Assembly: GCA_030248215.1 (NCBI GenBank)
Contig: JASANG010000846.1
Coordinates: forward strand, 81,284 to 145,283
Reading direction: 5' to 3'
From: Enoplolaimus lenunculus
Lineage: Eukaryota > Nematoda > Enoplea > Enoplida > Thoracostomopsidae
Length of the DNA stretch: 64,000 nt
The position numbers and the translations under genes were made by a program. This document shows, in pieces, positions 25,254 through 38,505 of the stretch (position 1 is the first letter of the stretch; every line of letters starts with the position of its first letter). A model generated the notes under the pieces. It was not told the origin of the DNA. It saw only the letters and a list, made by a program, of their open reading frames with translations, and did not search any database.

Positions 25254-26150
25254 ACTGTGCTGACGTCACGAAAAAACTGTCTACTCAAGCAAGTGTCACT
25301 ATACTATGCCGACGTCGCGAAAAAACTGTCTACTCAAGAAAGTGCCCCCCCGGATACTTTTTTCGAAAACTTCTGTCTTCCGGTAAGTTTTTTTTCCGAA
25401 AATTTCTGTCCTCCCGGACATTTTTTGAAATATACTATCCCTTCTGAAAATTTTTGGTCTCTTTCAAAACCGACATCTTTTTGATGAGTTTTAGCCAAAC
25501 AGATGAATATTTAATACTTTCATACAGTTTGTTACCAGGATGCGGGACATGGACCCAACTCATCACGCATCCCACCGCCGCACTTCCCTTTATAACGCCC
25601 GATCGGTGTGACACTCTTTTAAAGCTTGAGTTGAAATGTGTTTTATCAACGTTGACCAAGTATAAAGCATTCTTCGAATTTATTATTAAATGCTGAATCT
25701 CGCTCCGTAGCGAGCCCAACCAGCTTTTGAGCAAGTTTGCAATAAACTTCAATATCAACACCAAGAACATGAGCTGCCGGTATAATTTCCGCCTCAGTTG
25801 CACATGTTTCATATTCGACCAAACGTGATTCTTCCAGATAGTGCTTTCAGACTTTGATTTAAAATGTTCTTTTTTCCATTTACCAAGTATCAAAAATATA
25901 TATGATTAATTGCCTGAAATAAAAACAGTTAGAAATCAAAGGATTATAAAGGGGCAGAAATTTTCAGAGGCGGACAGGAAATTTGATAAAAATTGTTCAG
26001 GGGACAGAAATTTTCGGAAAAAGTGTCCTGCGGGACACTTTTTTGAGGGTATAGTTTTTGGGACACCGTGTAAAATGAAAAATGTTCGGAAATTTTTTCC
26101 GGGGTTACACTTTTTTGAAGGGACAGTTTTTTGTAACAACGGCATATGGT
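25254..26150. mobile_element. Decayed inverted-repeat element carrying an OTU-protease-like fragment
   Basis: Outer words on the left (ATGCCGACGTCGCG, then AAAAAACTGTC and CAAGAAAGTG) recur inverted at the right end near 26105-26150. Inside them CCGAAAATTTCTGTCC also recurs in inverted orientation. The left end is duplicated in tandem (GACGTCACG at 25262 and GACGTCGCG at 25311). The minus strand at ~25620-25805 encodes short blocks resembling an OTU cysteine-protease domain, such as AAHVLGVDIEVY. The coding part is broken in several places. The class is unsure; the inverted ends favour a DNA transposon. Confidence 0.55.
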
Positions 26151-26977
26151 AAACCTGTTTGATGGAATTATTAATAAATTTAAATTGCTGCGTGCCGGCG
26201 CGATGCGAGTATATATAGCGCAAACTTTATAAGGCCAATTTTTGGAAATCTTTAGAGTGAAAAATTTTCTAAAAAGTAAAGTAAATTTTGATAATTCATA
26301 AAGTTGTTATTGTTAACATTTTAGTAAATTAAGAATTTAACGTAAGTAATTTTCAGTTACCAGATGTTGGCGACCTGTGGCTAAAATGTTTTTACCTCCA
26401 ATTACACCCCGGTAACTATAGTTATTCTATATTCGGTTCTTTGATACAGAAAGTATACATACAATTTGAAAAAAAGAACGATAGAGCTAATTTTCTACAA
26501 TCAGCAGTTGAAAACGCTTGGTTAATTTTGATAGCATCGTTACAAAATATATATCATTTCTATATTCATCAATTCGTTGTGACAGAACACGAGTTGCAAT
26601 TATGTAAAGTTTTCACTACAACGGATACTTTTTGTTGTTAGCTTTAGCATTTGAGCTTGGGGCTATTAAACGGCTTACAATCACGCCACTGATGACATTG
26701 GTCGGCGTCTGCAAAGGCATTTTTTGTCTTAGAATAGTTTTAACGATTTTATTAAAGTTTTGATTTGGTTTTGTTGATAAGTTGTGTGCATTTTCTTAAC
26801 CATTTGCTACTACTACACAGAACTTTTAAATCAAGCTTTTTTACTTTTTAACTGTCAAAACTTGACTACTTACATGTCGCAGATTAGGCGAATTGTTTGC
26901 ATCAGTCATGCTGTACTGATCCATTGAATTGAAACTGATACAAATAATTATGACACCTTTTAGTGTAAACTATATTA

Positions 26978-27326
26978 CCGGGTACAACCGGAGGTCTGCA
27001 CCCGGCTCCCGCAGAAAATCGGCCTCCGGCTTCGGTAAAATTTTTGCCGGAGGTTGCGGCAATTTCAGTAGAAAACTTTTGCATATTTTGCTAAATTTAT
27101 CTGTTTAGCGCGTTTCGATTGACTTTTGTCACAATTTTCAGGAAAGAGTTTCCGAAATTTGGCAGCAAATTAGCGCAAAACCAAAGAACTTAACAACATT
27201 TTGCAGATATTGGCTAAAATTAACTAATTAACCATCATTTTTTATACATAATTTCGCCTCACCTCCAGCTCCGGCAAGTTTCGCTGACCTCCGGCTCCGG
27301 TATTTTTCACCTCCGGTTGCACCCCG
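26978..27326. mobile_element. hAT-type MITE with CTCCGG word array
   Basis: 349 bp, beginning CCGGGTACAACCGGAGGT and ending with its near-inverse (16 of 18 bases). Flanks ctatatta (26970-26977) and ctacatta (27327-27334) match at 7 of 8 bases, an 8-bp target duplication typical of hAT. Both ends are built from CTCCGG/CCGGAG words. No coding capacity. Confidence 0.85.
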
Positions 27327-30300
27327 CTACATTATAGAATGCTTTTGGAAACAACATTCGTGTAAAAGTTATTTAAAAAAGCTAAAATGTCTAGAATGCG
27401 CTAATAAAGCATCGTTGTTTCAAATAATGTATATATTGTTCTAGAAATGAAAGCGCATGCCACTTTAGCCTACTGATGTGCAGAGAAATGTTCACCTTAA
27501 TTCTTCCAAGTTAACCAGTAAATTGTTACAATTCATAGCAACAAGTACTGATTGGCAAATGAGTGCTGTATCAACTTCTTCAACTTTATATTGCAATTCA
27601 TTATGATCAAGGCTAGCTCGTGCTTTTTTCGATTTGTTTATTTTATGGTTTTCCAAATAGCCGTATTCGCTCTCGCGTAATCTGTCGTGATAAAACATGC
27701 TCCAGACAGTCTGAGACGTTCAAATTCAGGCAAATCAACGCCGGTACATGCAAAAATATTATAAACTTCACTGTTGAACACTTTTGATTGTCTCTGACCA
27801 TGTCTTCCGAAACCTATTTTACTTTGGGACGAGTTTTAATATTCTGCAATCGTATTCCATATCGTGAAAACGATATCAACTCATTCATTCGCTTAGTTTA
27901 TGTCATGCTGTAAATTCCAATCACGCTGTCATATGCCTGTCAGACTAATATACGAATAGTTAATGAAGGCAAAAACGTATCTTTAATGTTTTACACGAAC
28001 TTAGGAAAAGGCTTAACATTCTTATGTATATATTGCTGTTGGGAAAGTCAAAAGTTCCTTTCATAAATCTGAGCATTTGGACTTGTTTATTTTGTAGCTG
28101 GCCGTTTGTGAACAACTAATGTATTTTTACGAACTACAACAGACGAGTATGCGCATTGCATGTGTCTCTGTTAAGAGATATAGTACGCCGTTGAATGCAA
28201 TTGATGCGAACCGAGTACATCACTATGCTCATAAATGTTTTTCTTGTACTGTCAGGTTGAGGCATAGGCTTTATTTTTTACTTCCCAAATATCGAGAGTT
28301 TGCTAATGGATATTAATTTTGAATTATGTATAGTTTCAATAGTTGAGCGTTATAAAACTAGGCGTTTTACTCCTGTTTGCAACCTGCACTGCATGTAAAG
28401 TATGTATGTGTGCATGTGTATATGTCAGGTTTTCACTATATAAAATACTATACCTGAAGTAGAGGCCGCGGAACCGGGACGGCCTGGCCGACACGCCTAT
28501 AGTAGCCAGTAAGGCAAACGGCCGTGACCCAGTATTTAAGGCCGTATGCTCATCAGTTCAAAGAAAAGCTGTCGTAGCTTTGAAATATGTCTGGCTTTTC
28601 GCTTCGGTCACGAACCCGTCACTATTCGACCTCCGTTCTTACTCTTGTTGTTTAACCATGTTTTGCGGTAAGTACATATTCCGTCAAAAGCTGTGGAGCA
28701 GTAGCTGAAGAGGAATGCGGCAAGAAAGGCAAAACCCACCTATTTTTAAAGTCTGAAAATTTTGTGTAATGAAAAACTGTATCAAAGAATAGTAAAGTCT
28801 GTTTACCTTACAAATTATTGAGACTGCACTTGGCCAGGTGCTCGCTTTGCTCAGCGAGGTTTGTTTCATTAATATATAGCGCGCGCCTTCATATGTCGCC
28901 ACGTATAGTTATCGGATCAGCTGCTCTGGTGAAAGAAACCAACTTCAAACTGAAGTTTTAGGCGATAATTAATGGCTTTCTAGGATTGTCACTTGTACTT
29001 GTTTTCGAACAAATACCTGGCTGCTAACAAGGGCGAGCTATCTATATAAGTTAACTTGACTGCAGCCTATGGGCGTGGACTAAAATTCCAAAAATATCCG
29101 CCCGGAATTTTACCGCAGCTGAATCTATGGCCACATATCGTTTTGGGCGCCCACCTACTAACCACTTCTAACCGTTTTAGTTTTTGAATGCGTTTAGATT
29201 TGTCTTGCGTTTCGCTTGCGAGTTTTCCTTCACTATTTTAACTAGTGGCGTACCGAGAAATTTGAATTCGGAGCACGTTTAGATAATTATGGCTTATGGG
29301 CCATCCACGTAATACTGTATACGCTACTGTAAAAAACTGTCCACACACCAGGTGTTAAGGGTGAGACCAAACGACAATATTCTTAAGCTATAAAGACTTA
29401 ACAGAAGGTCTCAAAGTTGCAACACATTTATTTTAAGGTTAGTTTTTCTCGAAATAGAATACTAGCTACGCTCCTGACTGAAATTCAAGGTAGAATCCTA
29501 GAAAAATTCTGCGCTTCGATCAAATTCGCGAAGTTAAGCAAAGTCATAGACCGCCGTTAGACTGAAGGTAGCTTAAGCACAAAATTCTGTAGAGAAGGAA
29601 TACATGTATGGTTAATTTGTTCTGAATATTTTAGCTTAGATTTGGCCATAAAGCTTGTGTTGTACTTCTGTGCCAAAGAAGTTACGCTTTCAGTGCATTT
29701 TATTGCATTAGGAACTAGGTTTTATTTTGCGTTTTACCGTCGTACTACAATCATTTGCATGAAATAATAAAACGAATGTCGCACTCTCCATTTCAACTAC
29801 AATTTTTTGTAGTGTAATTTCTTAGCTCAGACGTAATTGTTAGCATTTGTTATTGCGCGGAAACCTATTCACAACCTATTGGAAGTGCTAATTGGTGTTA
29901 AAATTCACATTTGTTAATTGACTTTATATACGTAATTTTGCAGATTTGAAAACATAATTTTTGATAATACTTGTTGCGACAAAAATAGTTATCCAAAATT
30001 CGTTTTATTTTATATAGCTAATAACACAAATTGTAGAATTAATAAAATATACCTACTAGCGTACAGACCAGCCGAACCGCATAATTTGGCCAATAGTGTA
30101 CGGGGGTCTTTTCGGTCATTCCTCAGTTGATACTTGCTCGAAATGGGTCAGCCTAAACGAAACGCACTAAGCAAATCTAAAGAATTTAGCCTGTAGCGAT
30201 AATTGTATAAATCGATACTAGTGAATATTATGTTGGGATGTGTTAAAGATCTAAGAATTCTAGATTACATATTCAAATCGTTTCTGTTAATGAGAACCCC

Positions 30301-31255
30301 AAAACTGCCCGTTCTACGCAAGTTTTCTAAGGTCCAAAATTTATCCGCAAAAATTCTGCAGCAGCGTTAGCCTGGACGCTGAACTGATATTTAGTAAAGA
30401 TTGGTCAATGTAAAACGTTACAAGCTGGAAAGCTAAATATTAAAGAAACGTATACACCCAAACCGAAATTCATTTTGGCTAGTATCAATTAAAGTTTTAT
30501 CATTTTAGTGGCTTCAAGTGCTCAAGTGTCAAGGTGTGTAGTGGACTAGTCTGAAATTGCTTTGCTGAAGTAGAAGGGGAAGCAGCCTGCATGTGTTAAT
30601 CTCTGACACCATTTAACAGGCAAAATGGTGGCTATAAGTGATAGTGTTACGCTTGTTCTCGGAAGATTATTTTTACATGGCTTGTTAGCTTCATCTCTTT
30701 TAAGAAGGTCCGGTCGAGAACTAACTTTATCACATCAGGAAATTGTTTCTCAGCTCTACAAAACTCCTAAGTACTGTCCGTTATTCTAAATGTGTTTTCG
30801 AGTATAAATGGCATCGCACTGACAGATTTAGTATGTGTGTATTATTGGTTTCATCAATCATACCAAATTGCCAAGAAATTGGCTCCAGGTGAAAATAAAA
30901 ATGAGCGAAACGTCGCAGAGGCTCGTTTTTAAAACAATCTTTTATCGTAAGGATGAGAGATGGTAAATTAGAACTTTATGAGTACGAACAATTCCGTTTT
31001 TGATTGCTCAAATAACACAAAACGCACATATTTCCTGCTCAAGTGCAGCTTTTTAAGGCTTTCAGTTTACGACAAATTGTATAATTGATGTCGGTATTTC
31101 TAGTTCTCAAAGGTCACAGACAGTGAGACCGGTTTTGTTCTAAAACTGTTGTTTTATGAGTTTTGAAACACTATAATTTTAGCTGTTTTGTTTTTCCTGC
31201 GTAGTAATGAGGCAGAAAATTAGCGATATATATTTGTATATAAATGTATATTGTA

Positions 31256-31345
31256 ATTAACCGAATAAGAGGGGGGAGACTGATATTTATTTCGCCTCTC
31301 CAGAAGGCACCCTTTTCGCCATTCGGATCCGGATCGTTATATGCA
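31256..31345 (+). repeat. Fragment of the CCGAATAAGAGG element family
   Basis: Begins CCGAATAAGAGG and continues with GACTGATATTTATTTCGCC and a CTCTCCAGAAGGCACCC stretch, matching the left 90 bases of the complete element at 38044-38505. The rest of the element is absent. Confidence 0.65.
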
Positions 31346-31629
31346 GCGCCAGTTATTTGAATTATGCACATTTACGTAATATGCCAACAATGAATACTAT
31401 GTTTTTGACCGTAAAATGATTTTAGTGTTGTTGTTTTGCTTGGTGCAAAATTCGCAGCTGTGTATTGCTTAGTTTTGAACTCAATATTGGAATATATTTA
31501 TGTATTAAAACAAAAAGTACAACTTCTGTTCTCAGATTTTTTTGCCGCACTCAAACCTACAAGTTGGTGGCCTGCTATGGCAGATGCCGTTTTTTAGACT
31601 TCGTTGATGTGTATACTTACCATTGGCAC

Positions 31630-31850
31630 CAGGCTTTAGCATATCACGTGTACATGTTTTCAGTTTTTCCATTTTTTCTGGAAAAACTGAAAAAGTTGTT
31701 TTTTCAGACCTATTCGTTTTACCAGAAACAACCCTATTTTGGATCCGGCCGTGTTTTTAAATGGATTCTGTTTTCCAACGCCGGAACATTTCAGGTCGGG
31801 CCAACTCATTGGGGGAGTGATTGGAAAATATTCCGTTAAGCATAGCCCTG
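31630..31850. mobile_element. Possible hAT-like MITE fragment
   Basis: The right end reads CATAGCCCTG, the inverse of a CAGGG-type terminus. A weaker left end, CAGGCTTTAGC, is at 31630. A 10-bp stem of CAGTTTTTCC with GGAAAAACTG lies at 31661-31689. The flanking duplication is not convincing. Confidence 0.35.
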
Positions 31851-34082
31851 ATTGAATCTGCAAGTATTTAAACAACTAACCAAAACCTTACCTTCCCTAG
31901 GGCTGCCCGCTGCTAAAACATAATTTCGGGTCTTTCCATAGTACAGTGAATTTCCAAGGTAAAAATCAATTTTTGTAGGTTTCCACGCAGGGACAAATTA
32001 CACTTTGAGAGGCGCCACTTGCAGGTCCCCGTGACTTACATATTATTCAGCGAGCCCCATATGATCCGTCTGGTCCCTCTGTGATTAGCAAGGCTTCTGT
32101 TCCCTGTTTCGGAGGTTTTACTTACAAGATAAAGTTCATATTCGTACCGTTAGTACCGATACTTGACATAGTGAAAAATTGTCGCATACGAGGGCGAGCG
32201 AAAAGTTAGACACGTTTTAAACTAACCCAAAGGCCAGATTCTTCTAAGTATCCGACAAAGAAAAGTTCTTGTAATTTTTTGTGAACCATTGGGACGCGAT
32301 TGTTCCCATATTACCTTCCTGGCTACACCTCTGAATGTCTGCAAGCACCATGCCAACAAACCCAGCCGGTGCTATGCTATTTTAAAGACAAATACATTTT
32401 TAAAACGTTTTTCAGTCGCACCAACTTCAACGCATTTTTAGGTGTAAGCTCGTATAATCATAAATTATTGTCACAAATAAAAGGTAACGGTAAAAAATAT
32501 CGACATTATGGGAAAAGTTATTGCGATGAAATGAATGCATTTTATTTTAGGTCAAAATTTTTGTTTTTTTTTATCTGCGACAGTATTCAACCAAGAAAGA
32601 CAATACCAGTTTGGTTCTAAAAACTTAAACTTTTCTCTTCGATGGCTGAGTTGTGTGCTGGTAGGTAGCTCATAAAAATTTGTCTCTCGGAAATAAATGA
32701 AACTCCCCGTATGTCTGCGTCAATAAATATTAATGCTTATTGTCTGATGATGAGACGGTGCAAAATAGAGCTTATAGGTGTTAATGCACACAAAAAATAG
32801 CCTAAAACTTGACGCACGTATATATTTTTGTTCAGTGTCCAAGTTCACGTTTTTGTATATGCGTCGTTGTTGTGCTCCGGGTATTTTTTTGGCACACAAA
32901 ACGCTATCTTTGATAAGGTTGAGTTTTGTACGAATTAAAGTGTATATATATTCGAGATTGTTGACTAACAGGCTATTTACACTAAAAGTTTATTTTGGTC
33001 TTTTTTACTGCAAAATTATGTTATCGTTGCATTCGTTAATGAAGAATTTGAAAGATTCTGTGCGTTGTTCTCCGAAATGCTATTAATTTTTCAAGCAAAA
33101 TTTTGTAATACACAATGTTTAATTTATACTTTGAAATTAAACAAAATATAAACAATGTCCTGCAACCGGTGGCAAGATGTTCAATTCATGCCTGCTTGTT
33201 CTCGAACAGGTTTATATGTCATGTGCGAAAGAAATGTTTTTATGTCTGCAATCATGGTTATACATTTACTTGTTTACCAGGTTAAGTAACGACAGACATT
33301 TCAGCAGTTTTTTTGCATTGTTAAAAAGCTGAAGTTTAAGTTCAAAACTAGCTAACTACGGTGTATACATGGTTCATGATAGACTACTACAATAATGGTG
33401 TCATATAATTTGAGTATCACGGAAAAAATTAAATTCGTTGAAAGCAGTCGAGATTAATCAGCGATTATCTGATTTATGCCTATTCTTTTAACAGTCTGAT
33501 GCTAATAGCAGCCCAGCAACCAGGAAGTGGTATTAGACGAGATAAGAAGGTATATTTATACGGAAATATAGTTTCACAAACACACTGTTTTGAAAGGATG
33601 TCATGAATTCATGGATTTAAGATGCGAAAACGCCACAGCGAGCGGCATGACCAACTTTTTTTAATTTAGACCAGTGGCCTCTACTCTGTAAGGCCGTGCA
33701 ATATATACGTATGCACTACATATTTGAACATATATCAAATAGATGTTCTGTTGAACGGCTTAAATTACAAAATAATCCTTTTTTTGGTATCCAAGACGTC
33801 AGACTTTTAAAAATTACACATTTCCTGCATTCGATTTTGGTTTAGTTTGCACAAGGAAAGTGATATATAATTAGTCACCATAGTAACAACGCATTTGATT
33901 GTGAACTACAGCATACTGGTACGTTGACGTTGGAAACTGATAGCTTCCACTCTGTCTCCTATGGACAGAACTGACTGCGATGTCTGACAGGCGAGTAGTC
34001 TAATTGCACATTTGCTTTTTCAGATTAAACTTTGATGGTTAAATGTTGGTAAATTAGGTTCTCTAAGCTACGTAGTGCGAGG

Positions 34083-34780
34083 CAGGGTTGTGTTTTCCGG
34101 AAAAATTATGACCGGAAAAAAATGAATTTTTTCATTTTTTCCGGAAAAAATGAAAAAAAGGAAAAAATTCATTCTTTGCCTGAGTGATCGGTTATCCACT
34201 GTTATAGGCGGCGTTTGTCCAAAAATGCTTGCATTTGAAACTTTTTTGCATATTTGAGCTTCTGATGAGATCCCCTGATCATTCAAAGCCCAATTGTTAA
34301 TTTTTGAAAAATTCGATTTTTAAGGCCACAAGTTCTGCCCCTTGGGACCCAAAATTTTTTTCGATAAATTGGGCAAATTATATGTCACTGACTCGTTAGC
34401 CAGACGTCTGAATGAGAAACATTTAACAATATTCGTCTTAGATTCTTAACCTGTGTCAAATGTTATATAATTTGTATAATTTTTCAACAAAATTTTTTTA
34501 GTCCAATGAAGGAATTTATGACCTTAAAGTTAGAATTTTTTAAAGGTTTAAATTTTGGCATGGAATAATCCTGGTGGACATATACATACGGTTACTGTTA
34601 ATGAGTTGCATGAAAATTAGTTACATGTCGTCTAAAAACGTTATTTAATATCAGATTTAGTTGCAAATTACATTTAAGAATCGTTTAATATTGTTTTCCA
34701 TTTTTTCCACCCCCTCGGAAAAAATGGAAAAAATGGAAAAAACCATATTTTCCGGTAATTTTTTCCGGCCAAGAACCATG
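34083..34780. mobile_element. hAT-like non-autonomous element with TTTCCGGAAAAA arrays
   Basis: Left end CAGGGTTGTGTTTTCCGG and right end the inverse of CATGGTTCTTGGCCGG. Flanks gtgcgagg (34075-34082) and gtgcgaaa (34781-34788) match at 6 of 8 bases. Both subterminal zones repeat TTTTTCCGG and AAAAATGGAAAAAATG-like words. No transposase was seen. Confidence 0.7.
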
Positions 34781-35007
34781 GTGCGAAATATGTACTTACT
34801 GTTCCACCGATGCAGCAGTCTGTATCTTCCTAATTACGTACCTGCAAAAACAAAACCGTTGTCTGTATAATTCGGTTTTCGTCGGTCTATAACAAGCACA
34901 AATTGTGTAGCCTTCTTGACTTCGTTATACGGTTGAAACATAACTTGATTTGAAACGCAAAATTTACGTAAATTTTACTAAAGGTCTACTTTCGTTAATC
35001 GTACTAC

Positions 35008-35124
35008 AATATGAAACCATATTCTCAAATGCTCATAGGACCTAGAAATATGAAACCATATTCTCAAATGCTCATAGGACCTAGAAATATGAAACCATAT
35101 TCTCAAATGCTCATAGGACCTAGA
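35008..35124. repeat. 39-bp tandem repeat, three copies
   Basis: Three essentially identical 39-base units starting AATATGAAACCATATTC, followed by a degraded partial fourth. The near identity implies a recent expansion. Confidence 0.9.
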
Positions 35125-36654
35125 AATATGAAAAACAGTGCACGTAGGATCTATGAATCGATTTAGTATTCTGGACCCACGCGGATGTAAAAATTAGTAC
35201 AAAAAGTGAATTCAAGAGAACGATGCTGTGTTTTCGCTCGCGATTACTTCTTCACCATTAACGTTTTGTGATGAGAAGGAATATTTTGATGCAAAAAGAT
35301 AACGTTTGGCATCTCGCTGGCTTTACTCGTAATGACTTTATTAAGTTCTATAGTTTTGGCCACTAACGAATCCAACAAATGAACCACCCCGATCTATCTA
35401 GGCCCAACCAACAGGAATTCAAAGCATATTTTTGTGTTACGTTTAGCGATAAAATAGCAGTTGGCTTGTTGCTCGCGAGTTTTTGTCACTCGCATTTCAT
35501 GAACTCCCATTTTCCAAAATTTTGGGATCTGCTAGTGGATGTGGCCAGTAAACGAACCCAGTTTAAAGCAAACTTTAATGTTGTGATTTGTAAAATATTT
35601 GGCTATTCACTTGCTCTACGCACGAGGTTTTTTTGCACTATATCATGCGATTCCCCTGTCAATTTCGCCCGCATAAATCCCTCGGTAAATTCCCTTCCGC
35701 CGGAAATTCTCCCACTGCCGCTTGCCTTCTGACACTCTTGGTTGCGCCACTCAGACCTGTCACCAACTGGAGATAGGTGCTACATATATTTGAGTATTAG
35801 ATTATAAACTATCCACATAGGTGTTCAAACGCGGTACTGTTGGTTGAAATTTGATGGGACACAAGTGTTAGCTGGAAAAATTTGTAAGAAATGCTTAGTT
35901 ATTCAAAATATTTACTTGGATGACTGCACGGCGGCGTTGATAATAAAATGTTTAATTTTTCACTGTGCTCAAAATATATGGAATATTAAATTGAGTGCAC
36001 CAACGTCCTGTGATAAACCGTTCGAAACAACAATGTCTTTCATTGATAGTCAAGACGACTGCGTATAAAACTTAAATTCTATCTGTGAGCCTAGAAACAA
36101 GAAACCGGTTGTATCACGTTACATATGAATGTGCATCATTTGGTGTACTGTTTAAATTCGGTCCAGCTTGCATCATCAGCCTTAATAGGTGTTTGGTTTA
36201 AGATGATCCGTTTTCGAGATATTTTTTGTCTATTTTTAAATTCTCATAACAACGAAAAAATAGCAGGAACGGCAAGCTAGCGCGCATAAGCTACGAGCTG
36301 CCCTGCTTTATATATACTTTTGTATGAACCTAGCTTAAGTTAATGCTTGTCTTCATAACCGGATCTGCAATACTGTGTAAACCATTTCATGTCAAGAATT
36401 GATTTCTGCAATTTTGGTATTGAAACATGGAGCGCACTGCGTTTGAAAACCGTAAATTTGATGTTGCATAACAACTGATTTAAAATAACAGCATTAATTT
36501 TTTTACTTCCCAGAGAGATTTATTTAGTGTGAGCAGTATTGTTATTTTGATTTTCTAACCTGAAAGCGTCACTTTTGCTGTACATTGTGTGAGGCTCGTA
36601 GTCGTTACAACCGTATTCATGAGGGGTTAATTTATTTAATCATACTCGTAATAA

Positions 36655-36869
36655 ACTGCAAAAAATGGTAAGTCAAATTGACTCTCTCCGAAATAAGTAG
36701 GCTCTACCGGACTACACAATCCGAGTCAAATTCGACTCCGCCAGAGTCAAACGTGCGACTCCGTGAGTCGAATTTGACTCTAGCGGAAACAAATTTGACT
36801 CAGTTTGTGTTATAGTCTCGTAGAGCCTATTTCGGAAAGAGGCAATGTGACTCACCATTTTTTTGCAGT
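36655..36869. mobile_element. Palindromic MITE, family B, copy 1
   Basis: About 215 bp folding almost end to end. The outer arms are ACTGCAAAAAATGGT and its inverse; the inner arms repeat GAGTCAAATTTGACTC-like words and CTCTACCGGACTACACAA. Related copies are at 43018-43208, 55827-56006 and 59845-60050. Confidence 0.85.
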
Positions 36870-37845
36870 GTACAGCCCATTCATGTATGTCGCATATATC
36901 AAACTGGTTGGTTCAATGAAAATATTTTATTGCTGTCAGCCAGTTTTGGCTGTGATATGATGTCATTATTTTGATAACAGATTACAAACCCCATCTTCAT
37001 ACTATTCTAGTGTCGTTGGTTGTATGAACGGACTGCTTTACATTCTTAAAATGGTTTATTACTCGTTAAAATACCAACAAACGTAGAAGTTATTCTGTCT
37101 AAAATTGAATAAGTATAAATAATATGCTGTTAGCAACTGTTTTATTTAGCAGCAGTAAAAAGCCGAATAAGAATGGAAAAGTTTGCTGCCGTTTCCGGTA
37201 TTGTTTTATACCATTTTGACGGCTTGTGAAATGTGACACTCAACAAAAATTTCAAAATAATTTTTGGTTTGGTTGTTTTTCGCCATATTTTTGCAATTTG
37301 ATCGGAAATTTAAAAACCGCTGTTATATATATATTTTAACTGTCATTTGTTAAAAGAGTGTAAAGTTTCATTAAATAGACGACGTTGCTCAACGTTTGAC
37401 CTGGTGACAATTTTTGGCCAAAAGCTGGCAGTGTAAATGTGGTCAACCTATATTTACAATAATATATATGCATAGCTTTGACGCTTTTGAACAAAAACAC
37501 GTCACGTTTATTAATTCCACATCGATAATTCCTATTATACAGCCTACTTTAGCTAAGGTGTTTTGTTTACAGTTTATGCTTAGAAGTAGAATACCAAATA
37601 TGCCGTAGATGGGTATACCTATAGCTTATTCTGATTTTTGAAATTTTGCCTTATTTCAGCTTAGATATTGAAAAGTTCACGTTGCAGAAATGTACACTTG
37701 ACTGTTACTTTGATTCTGTTGTATCAATTGCAATTTGGGCTAATAAAACATTTTGCCTTCATGTGCGTTTTAAATTACTTTTGCCGTAGACAAAGCGGCT
37801 CTTGTACGCTACGCGTTCTCCTATAAGGCTTAAGTTTAAGCGTTG

Positions 37846-37975
37846 AGTTTGCCTTTAGGTTTAGATTTAGGTTTATGAAAAGGATTACCTAAGACTAAGC
37901 CAAAGCGTTTTACTAACCCTAGTTCTAAGCCTGAGCCTGAGCCTAGAGCTATGTCTAAGCCTAGACTAGCGTGAG
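37846..37975. repeat. Degenerate TTAGG/CCTAAG-like simple repeat
   Basis: Runs of GTTTAGGTTTAG type change mid-array to CTAAGCCTGAGCCTGAG type. The array resembles a degraded TTAGGC-like repeat with a strand switch, but is too diverged to call telomeric. No inverted ends were found. Confidence 0.5.
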
Positions 37976-38043
37976 GGAGTGTACAAGAGCCGATGAAGCC
38001 TTTCGATTGCGTTTCTGCTTCATAAGAAATGCCGCTCTGACAG

Positions 38044-38505
38044 CTTACTGTAGTGACCCGAACAAGAGGACGGGACTGATATTTATTTGACCTCTCCATA
38101 GGGTACCCCCCTTGTTATTCGGTTACGGACTGTTATTTATTGTTAACCCGCCCTTCGCCGTCCTTTATTGTTGATATATATTCCGTATTGCAACTATCCG
38201 TTGAATTAAACGTTTTTTGCCTTGCATCAAAAGCTTGAGCGATAATGCAAGGTTATACTTTGGAATGTTATTTTCAAAACTTAAGTACGCGTTACGTTTC
38301 GAATTCAACGTTATTTGGTCCTGGAGTCATTTATGTGCCACAATTAGGCATAATTGTCATTTATGGACTCTAATTATTGTTTATGTACTCTATTCGCTTA
38401 CGGACTCTTATTAGAGATACGGACTCCTATTGATCGGGACTCAAAATGAGGACCCACCCCTCTTATTACCCCTCCCTCTCTTATTCGGGTCAATATATAC
38501 AGTAA
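38044..38505 (+). mobile_element. Inverted-repeat MITE, family C, copy 1
   Basis: About 460 bp bounded by CTTACTGTAGTGACCCGAA and its inverse. The full length matches, in opposite orientation, the element at 48613-49075. It holds a variant reiteration of GGACTCTTATT/GGACTC words and no transposase. Confidence 0.8.

Noticed and set aside
28440-28680. GC-rich patch with TATTTAAG, TCAGTT and ATGTTTTGCG followed by GTAAGT
   Set aside because: It looks like a promoter and tiny first exon, but the TATA-to-initiator spacing is short and the only downstream exon found ends in a stop after a few codons.
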